64,000 bases of DNA from Bradyrhizobium arachidis (GTDB lineage: Bacteria; Pseudomonadota; Alphaproteobacteria; Rhizobiales; Xanthobacteraceae). The stretch spans positions 3,596,001-3,660,000 of the forward strand of contig NZ_CP030050.1 in the NCBI RefSeq assembly GCF_015291705.1, written 5' to 3'. Made by a program: the position numbers and the translations under genes. Positions within the stretch are counted from its first letter, which is position 1; the number at the start of each line of letters is the position of its first letter. Shown here piece by piece: positions 10,173 through 18,149 of the stretch. The notes under the pieces are model-generated. The model had not been told where the DNA came from. It worked only from the letters and a program-made list of their open reading frames with translations, and ran no database searches.

Positions 10173-11753
10173 ATGACCGACCCTATCGACCTCTCGAACC
10201 TTCCGTCCTACCGGCAGCCACGCCGGTCGGTGTTTTCCGCGCGCAAGATCGCGCTGATGGCCTCGGTCGTCGCCGGCCTCGGCGCTGCCGTTTACGGCTT
10301 CAGCCCGTCGATGTCGCCCGCCGACCTGTTCTCCAGCCCGGCGCATGCGCAGGTCAACAACGAGGTTCGCAAGGTCGAGCGTCCGGTCGGCTTTGCCGAC
10401 ATCGTCGAGCGCGTGAAGCCGTCGGTGATCTCGGTGAAGGTCAACATCAAGGAGAAGACCGCCAGCAACGATGATGGCGACGACGCACAGTCGCCGTTCC
10501 AGCCGGGCTCGCCGATGGAGCGCTTCTTCCGCCGCTTCGGCGGTCCGGACGGCATTCCCGGCCTGAAGGGTGGCGGCCGAGGCCGCGTCGTGCAGGGCCA
10601 GGGCTCGGGCTTCTTCATCTCGGCTGACGGCTTTGCCGTGACCAATAACCACGTCGTCGACGGCGCCGACAAGGTCGAGGTCACCACCGACGACGGCAAG
10701 ACCTACACCGCCAAGGTGATCGGCACTGACCAGCGCACCGACCTCGCTCTGATCAAGGTCGAGGGCGGCTCCAACTTCCCGTTCGCCAAGCTTGCCGACA
10801 GCAAGCCGCGGATCGGCGACTGGGTGCTCGCGGTCGGCAATCCCTTCGGCCTCGGCGGCACCGTGACCGCCGGCATCGTCTCGGCCAGCGGCCGCGACAT
10901 CGGCAACGGTCCCTATGACGATTTCATCCAGATCGACGCGCCCGTGAACAAGGGCAATTCCGGTGGTCCGGCGTTCGACACCAACGGCGAGGTGATGGGC
11001 GTCAACACCGCGATCTATTCGCCCTCCGGCGGCAGCGTCGGCATCGCGTTCTCGATTCCCGCCAACACCGTGAAGAGCGTGGTGGCCCAGCTCAAGGACA
11101 AGGGCTCGGTCAGCCGCGGCTGGATCGGCGTGCAGATCCAACCGGTGACCTCGGACATCGCCGACAGCCTCGGCATGAAGAAGGCCGAAGGCGCGCTGGT
11201 GGCCGAGCCGCAGGCGAACGGTCCGGCGGCGAAGGCCGGCATCGAATCCGGCGACGTCATTACCGCGGTCAACGGCGAGTCCGTCAAGGACGCCCGTGAG
11301 CTCGCCCGCACCATCGGCGGCATGGCGCCCGGCGCGACCGTGAAGCTCAACGTGCTGCACAAGGGTCAGGACAAGGTCATCAACCTCACCCTCGGCCAGC
11401 TGCCGAACACGGTCGAGGCCAAGGCCGACACCGACAAGGACAGCGGCAAGGGTGCGACCAAGGGCACCGACGTGCCCAAGCTCGGCATGACGGTTGCGCC
11501 TGCCGATTCCGTGGCCGGCGCCGGCAAGGAAGGCGTTGTCGTCACCGAGGTCGATCCGAAGAGCGCCGCGGCCGAACGCGGCTTCAAGGAAGGCGACGTG
11601 ATTCTCGAAGTCGGCGGCAAGAGCGTGGCCACTGCCGGCGAAGTCCGCGACGCCATCAATGCGGCGCGGTCCGACAACAAGAACAGCGTCCTGATGCGCG
11701 TGAAGAGCGGCGGCCAGTCGCGCTTCGTCGCGATCCCCCTCGCCAAGGGCTGA
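10173..11753 (+). CDS. degP: Periplasmic serine protease DegP/HtrA
   Basis: Periplasmic protease-chaperone of 526 residues that degrades misfolded envelope proteins. It has an N-terminal membrane anchor or signal segment (about 25-45, with an AHAQ cleavage-like site near 57-60). The trypsin-like domain carries His160 (TNNHVVDG), Asp190 (RTDLALIKV) and Ser263 (GNSGGPAF). Two PDZ domains follow (about 285-385 and 430-525). The ATG at 10173 follows GGAGAT. Placement after the ccm genes is a recurrent rhizobial arrangement. A strong terminator follows at 11894. Confidence 0.95.
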   Translation: MTDPIDLSNLPSYRQPRRSVFSARKIALMASVVAGLGAAVYGFSPSMSPADLFSSPAHAQVNNEVRKVERPVGFADIVERVKPSVISVKVNIKEKTASNDDGDDAQSPFQPGSPMERFFRRFGGPDGIPGLKGGGRGRVVQGQGSGFFISADGFAVTNNHVVDGADKVEVTTDDGKTYTAKVIGTDQRTDLALIKVEGGSNFPFAKLADSKPRIGDWVLAVGNPFGLGGTVTAGIVSASGRDIGNGPYDDFIQIDAPVNKGNSGGPAFDTNGEVMGVNTAIYSPSGGSVGIAFSIPANTVKSVVAQLKDKGSVSRGWIGVQIQPVTSDIADSLGMKKAEGALVAEPQANGPAAKAGIESGDVITAVNGESVKDARELARTIGGMAPGATVKLNVLHKGQDKVINLTLGQLPNTVEAKADTDKDSGKGATKGTDVPKLGMTVAPADSVAGAGKEGVVVTEVDPKSAAAERGFKEGDVILEVGGKSVATAGEVRDAINAARSDNKNSVLMRVKSGGQSRFVAIPLAKG

Positions 11754-11893
11754 GGGCAGGAGGCTTACGAGATGAGGGGTGTCGCCGGCATCAGTCGCCC
11801 CCGCCGCCGACGCTCCTCGGGGGAGCAGCGCAACGATTGCTTCCCCAGCCTACCTTCCGGTGGAATTACGCCCCCCCTCCGTCGGAAGGCCTA

Positions 11894-11935
11894 GGGCGGT
11901 GAAGTCCCCCCAGCTTCACCGCCCGCCTTTTTCTC
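11894..11935 (+). terminator. Rho-independent terminator after degP
   Basis: An 11-bp perfect stem (GGGCGGTGAAG at 11894-11904 with CTTCACCGCCC at 11914-11924) is followed by GCC and TTTTT. It lies 141 bases after the degP stop and before the next two-component pair. The bases in between hold no gene that I can support. Confidence 0.8.
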
Positions 11936-12026
11936 GATCCGAGACCGCTTCCCTCGGCTTGCATGCGATTGCCGCTCGCGCCATGTTTAGAAAAGGTTGA
12001 CCTCCTTGACCGCCGCCGAACGCACG

Positions 12027-12707
12027 ATGCGCCTCCTCATCATCGAAGACGACCGCGAATCCGCCGACTACCTCGTGAAGGCGTTTCGCGAAGTCGGTCA
12101 CATTGCCGATCACGCCGCCGACGGCGAGGAAGGCCTCGCCATGGCCGAGAACGGCGACTACGACGTGCTGGTGGTCGACCGCATGCTGCCCAAGCGCGAC
12201 GGCCTGTCGCTGATCGGCGCGCTGCGCGACAAGGACAACACCACGCCGGTGCTGATTCTCTCCGCGCTCGGGCAGGTCGACGACCGCATCAAGGGCCTGC
12301 GCGCAGGCGGCGACGACTACCTGCCAAAGCCGTATTCCTTCGCCGAGCTGCTGGCCCGGGTCGAGGTGCTGTCGCGCCGCCGCGGCGGACCGGCCGAGGA
12401 CACGCTCTATCGCGTCGGCGATCTCGAGCTCGACCGGCTCTCCCACCGCGTCGCCCGCGGCAAGGATGAGCTGACGCTCCAGCCGCGCGAATTCCGCCTG
12501 CTCGAATACCTCATGAAGCACGCCGGCCAGGTGGTGACGCGCACCATGCTGCTGGAGAACGTCTGGGACTATCATTTCGATCCGCAGACCAACGTGATCG
12601 ACGTGCACATCTCGCGGTTGCGCTCCAAGATCGACAAGGGTTTTGAGCGGCCGCTGCTGCACACGATCCGCGGCGCCGGATACATGATCCGTGACGGCAT
12701 TCGGTAA
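12027..12707 (+). CDS. OmpR-type response regulator
   Basis: A 226-residue regulator starting at ATG 12027 (MRLLIIEDD). The receiver domain has EDD at 7-9, the phosphoacceptor Asp51 in VVDRMLPKRDG, and Lys in YLPKPYS. The winged-helix domain (about 130-222) ends HTIRGAGYMI. It overlaps the downstream kinase gene by 17 bases, which is strong evidence for a co-transcribed pair. It resembles the CzcR/CusR/QseB group. The stimulus and targets cannot be read from the sequence. Confidence 0.94.
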   Translation: MRLLIIEDDRESADYLVKAFREVGHIADHAADGEEGLAMAENGDYDVLVVDRMLPKRDGLSLIGALRDKDNTTPVLILSALGQVDDRIKGLRAGGDDYLPKPYSFAELLARVEVLSRRRGGPAEDTLYRVGDLELDRLSHRVARGKDELTLQPREFRLLEYLMKHAGQVVTRTMLLENVWDYHFDPQTNVIDVHISRLRSKIDKGFERPLLHTIRGAGYMIRDGIR

Positions 12708-14151
12708 ACTCGTCCGCACCACGGCGTTCCGGCTGACGCTGGTCTATCTGCTGCTGTTCGCGATGTTCGCGGCCTCGCTGCTCGGCTATTTCGCGTGGAA
12801 TACGCGGCGGCTGATCACCGAGGAGATCACGCAGACGGTCAATGCCGAGACCGCCGAGATCGACGAGATCTACGGCCGCCGCGGCATGTTGGGCGTTGTG
12901 CGCACGATCGAATACCGGGCGCTGCGGCCCGGCGCCAACCTCTACCTCGTGACCACGCCGACCGGGCAGGCGATCGCCGGCAATGTCGGCTCGCTGGCGC
13001 CGGGCGTGTTGGCGACGCGTGGCTGGTCCGAGACGGCGTACCGCCGCATCGAGGATGCCGATGACCGCGACCACCGCGCGCTGGTGCGCGTCACCGAGCT
13101 CGAAAACGGCTTCCGGCTTCTGATCGGCCGCGATCTTGCCGAGCGGCGACGGCTGTTCGGCATCGTCGCCAAGGCGGCGCAATGGTCGGTCCTGATCGTG
13201 GTGGTGCTCGGCCTTGGCGGCGGCATTTTCGTCGCGCGCCGCGTGCTCACCCGCATCGACGCCATGACCGGCACGGCCCAGCGCATCATGACCGGCGATC
13301 TCAGCGGCCGCCTGCCGGTCGGGCGCAGCGGCGACGAGCTCGATCGCCTCGCCGAAAACCTCAACGCGATGCTGGAGCGGATCGAGGCGCTGATGGCGGG
13401 GCTGAAGGAAGTCTCCGACAACATCGCCCACGACCTCAAGACGCCGCTGACGCGCATGCGCAATCGCGCCGAGGAGGCGCTGGCGAAATCGGGCTGCGAG
13501 GCCGATTACCGCGCCGCGCTGGAACGGACCATCGAGGAATCCGACGGACTGATTCGCACCTTCAACGCGCTGCTGATGATCGCGCGCGCCGAGTCAGGCC
13601 AGGCGCGCGGCAACATGGATGATTTCGACGCGGCCGATGTGGCCGGCGGCATCCACGAGCTGTACGAGCCGCTCGCCGAGGACGACGGCATGACCCTGAA
13701 GGTCAAGGCCGAGCCGACGCCGGTTCACGCCAACCGCGAGCTGATCAGCCAGGCGCTCGCCAATCTGGTCGAGAACGCGATCAAATATGGCAAGCCGGCC
13801 GCGCAGGTGGCGGGAACCGTGGTCAGCATGGACGCAAGGCAGATCACGATCGAGGCGAAGCGCGAGGGCGACCACGTGCTGCTCAGCGTCACTGATCGCG
13901 GCCCCGGCATCCCCGAAGCCGATCGCAAGCATGTCGTCGAGCGATTCGTGCGGCTCGAAGCCAGCCGCACGCTGCCGGGCTCCGGCCTCGGCCTCAGCCT
14001 GGCCGCCGCGGTTGCGACGCTTCATGGCGGCGAATTGCGGCTAGGCGATGCCAATCCCGGCCTCGTCGCCACGCTGGTGCTGCCGGCGCGTGCGGGCGCG
14101 GGCGACAGGGTTGCTCCTCCGCTGCCGGATGTGCCACAGAAGGTGGCATGA
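12691..14151 (+). CDS. Sensor histidine kinase paired with the OmpR-type regulator
   Basis: Inner-membrane kinase of 486 residues starting at GTG 12691 inside the end of the regulator gene. Membrane helices at about 14-35 and 163-183 enclose a periplasmic loop of about 125 residues. HAMP follows at about 183-235. The phosphoacceptor His247 is in DNIAHDLKTPL. The ATPase domain shows NLVENAIKYG, DRGPGIPEAD and GSGLGLSLA. The stop overlaps the glnE start (ATGA at 14148), so glnE may be co-transcribed. Confidence 0.94.
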   Translation: MTAFGKLVRTTAFRLTLVYLLLFAMFAASLLGYFAWNTRRLITEEITQTVNAETAEIDEIYGRRGMLGVVRTIEYRALRPGANLYLVTTPTGQAIAGNVGSLAPGVLATRGWSETAYRRIEDADDRDHRALVRVTELENGFRLLIGRDLAERRRLFGIVAKAAQWSVLIVVVLGLGGGIFVARRVLTRIDAMTGTAQRIMTGDLSGRLPVGRSGDELDRLAENLNAMLERIEALMAGLKEVSDNIAHDLKTPLTRMRNRAEEALAKSGCEADYRAALERTIEESDGLIRTFNALLMIARAESGQARGNMDDFDAADVAGGIHELYEPLAEDDGMTLKVKAEPTPVHANRELISQALANLVENAIKYGKPAAQVAGTVVSMDARQITIEAKREGDHVLLSVTDRGPGIPEADRKHVVERFVRLEASRTLPGSGLGLSLAAAVATLHGGELRLGDANPGLVATLVLPARAGAGDRVAPPLPDVPQKVA

Positions 14152-17117
14152 ACCACTCCGCGCCGGGAAACGCGGACAAGACTGGTGTGAGCCTCGCGAC
14201 CCGCTTCGCGGAGGCTCCCCATATTGCCGCTTCCGCAACCGACGAACGACGTCTTGAGAGCTGGCTGGCGGAACTTGAGCCGGCACAATCCGCCCGTATC
14301 GAGGGCTTGCTGAGCCATCCCTTCGCGCGGGATATCCTGGCCGGCATTGCGGAATTCTCGCCCTATCTGTTCGATCTGGTGCGCGCCGATGCACTGCGCC
14401 TGATCCGCCTGCTCGAATGCGATCCGGATGCGCATCTTCCCGCGTTGATCGCGGAGGCGAGGGGCGCAGTGCTCGCGGCGGGCGACGAAACCGAGGTGAT
14501 GCGCCTGCTCCGCCGCATGAAGGCGGAAGCGGCTCTGCTGACCGCGCTGTGCGACATCGGCGGGGTCTGGCCGGTGATGCAGGTGACGGTGGCGCTGACC
14601 GACGTCGCGGTGTCCTCGGTGCAGGCGGCGCTCCAGTATCTGCTGCGGCAGGAAGCCGCACGTGGCAAGCTCTCACCGCCCAATCCGGAAGCCCCTGAAG
14701 AGGGCAGCGGCCTGATCGTGCTCGCGATGGGCAAGATGGGGGCGGGTGAGCTGAACTATTCCAGCGACATCGATCTTATCGTGTTCTTCGATCCCGAAGC
14801 CACGACGCTGGCGCCCGACATCGAGCCGCAGCCGTTCTTCGTCCGTGTGACGCAAGGCATGGCGCGCATCCTCCAGCAGCGCACCTATGACGGTTACGTC
14901 TTCCGCGTCGATCTGCGCCTGCGCCCGGATCCGTCCTCGACGCAAGTGGCGATCTCGCGCGACGCCGCGCTGAACTACTACGAGCGGGAAGGGCGGACCT
15001 GGGAGCGCGCCGCGATGATCAAGGCGCGCGCCTGTGCCGGCGATCCCCGGGCGGGCGAGGCGTTGCTCGCCGAGATCGCGCCGTTCGTCTGGCGCAAACA
15101 TCTCGACTTCGCCGCACTTGCCGACGTGCACGACATGAAGCGGCAGATGCAGACCTATCGCGGCCAGAGCGAGATCGCGGTCGAGGGGCACAACGTCAAG
15201 GTCGGCCGCGGCGGCATCCGCGAGATCGAGTTCTTCGCGCAGACGCAGCAGCTGATCGCGGGCGGCCGCCATCCCGAATTGCGGGTGCGGCCGACGCTCA
15301 AGGCGCTCGACATTCTCGCCTCAAGCAACTGGATCACGTCCGCTGCGCGCGACGAGCTGACCACGGCGTACGAATTCCTGCGCCGGGTCGAGCATCGTCT
15401 CCAGATGATCGCCGACGAGCAGACTCATGCGTTGCCTGAGGACAAGGAGGCGGTCGAGCGTTTTGCGCGCTTCTTTGGCTATGCGGATCGCGAAGCCTTC
15501 GCGCGCGACCTGTTGCGCCAGCTCGAGATCGTGCAGGGGCATTACGAAAAACTGTTCGAGGGCGACGACCTGACCGGCACGGCTAAGCTGCCGGCGCTCG
15601 ACTACAGCACGGGTCCCGACGATCCGCGCCTACTGCAATATCTGTCCTCGCTCGGCTTCAAGAAGCCTGCCGCCCTCGCGCAGACCGTGCGCGACTGGAT
15701 CACCGGCGATTATCGCGTGTTCCGCAATGATCAGACGCGAGGCGCCTTCGTCGAGTTCGTGCCGGCCCTGATCGAGGGGCTCGCCCATGCCGAGGAGCCG
15801 GATCGCGCCGTCGTGGCGTTCGACCAATTCCTCCAGGCGCTCCAGCGCGGCGGCCGGCTGATCACGCTGCTCGGCCAGAACCGCGATCTCGTGGCGCTGG
15901 TGGCCTTGGTGCTGGGCGCAGCGCCCCGGCTTGGCGAGATGCTGGCGCGGCAGCCGCAGCTCATGGACGGGCTGATCGATCCGCGTTTCTTCGGCGCCAT
16001 GCCGGACAAGCAGGAATTGTCGGGACGGCTGGCGGCGACCGTGCAGGACGCCGGCTCATACGAGGAATTCCTCGATCGCCTGCGCCTGTTCGGGCAGGAG
16101 AGCCTGTTCCTGATCGGCACGCGCATCCTGTCCGGCACCGTCTCGGCGCAGCAGGCAAGCACGGCCTTTGCCGACGTTGCCGAAGGCATCGTCCACACCG
16201 TGCACGGCCTCGTCGCCGAGCGCTTCGCGGCCCAGCACGGCCGCATCAAGGATCAGGAGACCGCGATCATCGCGATGGGCCGGCTCGGCAGCCGCGAGAT
16301 GACGGCCTCGTCCGATCTCGACCTGATCCTGCTCTACGATTTCGACAGCGACGAGCCGGACTCGGACGGACCGAAGTCGCTCCAGGGCGCGCATTATTTC
16401 GCCCGCTTCACCCAGCGCCTGATCAGCGCCTTCACGACCCGCACCAATTACGGCGTGCTCTACGAGATCGACATGCGGCTGCGTCCCTCGGGGCGCGCCG
16501 GCCCGGTGGCCTCGAGCCTCGTCTCCTTCGCGGATTACCAGGCCAACGAGGCCTGGACCTGGGAGCACATGGCGCTGACGCGCGCGCGCGTGGTGTCGGC
16601 TTCGAGCGAATTCCAGGGGCGGATCGAGCGCGTGATCCGCGATGTCCTGACCCGCCGCCGCGATCCCGCGATCACCGCCAACGACGTCGCCGACATGCGG
16701 CACGCGATCGCGCAGGAGAAGGGCGAGAGCGACCATTGGGATCTCAAATATGCCGCCGGCGGCATGGTCGATATCGACTTCATCGCGCAATATCTCCAGC
16801 TCGTGCACGCGCACGACAAGCCCGAGATCCTCGACGTCAGCACCTTGCAGGTGCTGGACAACGCATGCCGGCTCGGCGTGCTCTCACAGTCGGAGACCGA
16901 GATCCTGCGTGCCGCGGCGCGGCTCTATCACGATCTGACGCAGATCCTACGGCTCTGCGTCAGTGACCGCTTCAAGCCTGAGACCGCCGGCACCGATCTT
17001 CAGCGCGTGATGGCGCGCGCCGGCGATGCGCCGGATTTCTCCGCGCTGGAGGCCCGCGTGAAGGAGACGCAGAGCGAGGTGCGGCGCGTGTTCAGCGCGC
17101 TTCTGGAAGGGAAATAG
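14148..17117 (+). CDS. glnE: Bifunctional glutamine synthetase adenylyltransferase/deadenylase
   Basis: GlnE switches glutamine synthetase activity by adding or removing AMP in response to PII and glutamine. The 989-residue protein has two nucleotidyltransferase domains. The N-terminal deadenylase domain has its motif GKMGAGELNYSSDIDL near residue 200, and the C-terminal adenylylase domain has GRLGSREMTASSDLDL near 715. A helical regulatory domain lies between them. Length is typical. The ATG at 14148 overlaps the kinase stop. The 3' end runs 26 bases into the convergent fdsD gene. Confidence 0.96.
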   Translation: MNHSAPGNADKTGVSLATRFAEAPHIAASATDERRLESWLAELEPAQSARIEGLLSHPFARDILAGIAEFSPYLFDLVRADALRLIRLLECDPDAHLPALIAEARGAVLAAGDETEVMRLLRRMKAEAALLTALCDIGGVWPVMQVTVALTDVAVSSVQAALQYLLRQEAARGKLSPPNPEAPEEGSGLIVLAMGKMGAGELNYSSDIDLIVFFDPEATTLAPDIEPQPFFVRVTQGMARILQQRTYDGYVFRVDLRLRPDPSSTQVAISRDAALNYYEREGRTWERAAMIKARACAGDPRAGEALLAEIAPFVWRKHLDFAALADVHDMKRQMQTYRGQSEIAVEGHNVKVGRGGIREIEFFAQTQQLIAGGRHPELRVRPTLKALDILASSNWITSAARDELTTAYEFLRRVEHRLQMIADEQTHALPEDKEAVERFARFFGYADREAFARDLLRQLEIVQGHYEKLFEGDDLTGTAKLPALDYSTGPDDPRLLQYLSSLGFKKPAALAQTVRDWITGDYRVFRNDQTRGAFVEFVPALIEGLAHAEEPDRAVVAFDQFLQALQRGGRLITLLGQNRDLVALVALVLGAAPRLGEMLARQPQLMDGLIDPRFFGAMPDKQELSGRLAATVQDAGSYEEFLDRLRLFGQESLFLIGTRILSGTVSAQQASTAFADVAEGIVHTVHGLVAERFAAQHGRIKDQETAIIAMGRLGSREMTASSDLDLILLYDFDSDEPDSDGPKSLQGAHYFARFTQRLISAFTTRTNYGVLYEIDMRLRPSGRAGPVASSLVSFADYQANEAWTWEHMALTRARVVSASSEFQGRIERVIRDVLTRRRDPAITANDVADMRHAIAQEKGESDHWDLKYAAGGMVDIDFIAQYLQLVHAHDKPEILDVSTLQVLDNACRLGVLSQSETEILRAAARLYHDLTQILRLCVSDRFKPETAGTDLQRVMARAGDAPDFSALEARVKETQSEVRRVFSALLEGK

Positions 17118-17328
17118 CCTGCTTCAGCGACGTCAGGGCTTCGAGCACGTTCGGCTCGAGCCCAGCGCCGCCGGCATCGAGATGGGCGAAGATCGCGCGC
17201 TTCATCCGGGGATCCCAGAACTTCTTGATGTGCTCGGCGATCCCCGGCACGGCCTTGTCGTGGCCCTGGCTGCGGAAGAACGTGCCGATCTGGTTGGCCA
17301 TGTAGACGAGGCGGTCAGGCGACGACAT
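17092..17328 (-). CDS. fdsD: NAD-dependent formate dehydrogenase delta subunit
   Basis: Small subunit of 78 residues belonging to the FdsD family, needed for activity or assembly of the soluble molybdenum formate dehydrogenase. The start chosen is ATG 17328 (MSSPDRLVYMANQIG), the family-typical N-terminus. The longer open frame upstream lies inside fdhD. It contains the conserved YMANQI and FWDPRM stretches. The gene overlaps the fdhD stop by 14 bases and is the last gene of the operon. Its 3' end overlaps the end of convergent glnE by 26 bases. Confidence 0.9.
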   Translation of the reverse strand: MSSPDRLVYMANQIGTFFRSQGHDKAVPGIAEHIKKFWDPRMKRAIFAHLDAGGAGLEPNVLEALTSLKQAISLPEAR

Positions 17329-18145
17329 CGATAATCTCCTGGGCACCAAGAGCCGCGATGCGGCCCTGGTGCGTGAACACTTCAAACCCGTCGCTGCGGG
17401 CAATCGCAATCAGCGTGATGCCGGCAGCCTCCGCGGTGCGCACCGCAAGCGCAGTGGGGGCGGAGACCGCGACCATGACAGGCGCGCCGATGGCGGCCGT
17501 CTTCTGCACCATCTCGACCGAGACACGGCTCGTCAGCAGCACCAGGCCGGCGCTGGCGTCGGTCCGGCTCCGCGCCAGCGATCCCGCGAGCTTGTCCAGC
17601 GCATTGTGGCGGCCGACGTCTTCACGCAGGGCCACAATGCCGTTTGCCGGCGACCAGAACGCTGCGGCATGGACCGCGCGGGTCTGCATGTTGATCGATT
17701 GCAGGGGAGCGATCGCCTGCATCGCGGTCATGATCTGCTGCGGCGTGAAGATGGTCCCTTGCGGCACGACGGCCGCGGGCCGCACGGCCTCCGCGATGGA
17801 GTCGATGCCACAGATGCCGCAGCCGGTGGGGCCAGCGATGTGACGGCGGCGCTCGCTGATGCGCGCGGCGTCGTCCGAGGCCAGCCACATGCGCAGCTCG
17901 ATGCCGTCGTCGAGGCGAACCACGTCGAGCGACTTGATGTCGTCGACCGACTTGATGATGCCTTCGTCCAGGCTGAAGCCGACGGCGAAATCCTCGAGGT
18001 TCTGCGGCGTCCCCATCATGACGGCGTAAGTGCCGCCATTATAGGTCAGCGCCAGCGGCGTCTCCTCCGGGATCAGCCGCGTCCCATCCGACGTGACGCC
18101 GTCACGCCAGATGTCGCGGTCGATGGCCTGGACAGGCACGTGCAT
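17315..18145 (-). CDS. fdhD: Formate dehydrogenase accessory sulfurtransferase FdhD
   Basis: FdhD passes sulfur from a cysteine desulfurase to the molybdenum cofactor so that formate dehydrogenase becomes active. The 276-residue product starts at ATG 18145 (MHVPVQAID), 4 bases after the fdsA stop. The two essential cysteines lie in GCGICG. The family motif REDVGRHNALDK is present, as is the C-terminal region for Mo-bis-PGD binding (VSAPTALAVRTAE). The cytoplasmic location and operon position match its role in maturing FdsA. Confidence 0.95.
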   Translation of the reverse strand: MHVPVQAIDRDIWRDGVTSDGTRLIPEETPLALTYNGGTYAVMMGTPQNLEDFAVGFSLDEGIIKSVDDIKSLDVVRLDDGIELRMWLASDDAARISERRRHIAGPTGCGICGIDSIAEAVRPAAVVPQGTIFTPQQIMTAMQAIAPLQSINMQTRAVHAAAFWSPANGIVALREDVGRHNALDKLAGSLARSRTDASAGLVLLTSRVSVEMVQKTAAIGAPVMVAVSAPTALAVRTAEAAGITLIAIARSDGFEVFTHQGRIAALGAQEIIDVVA

Positions 18146-18149
18146 GCCG

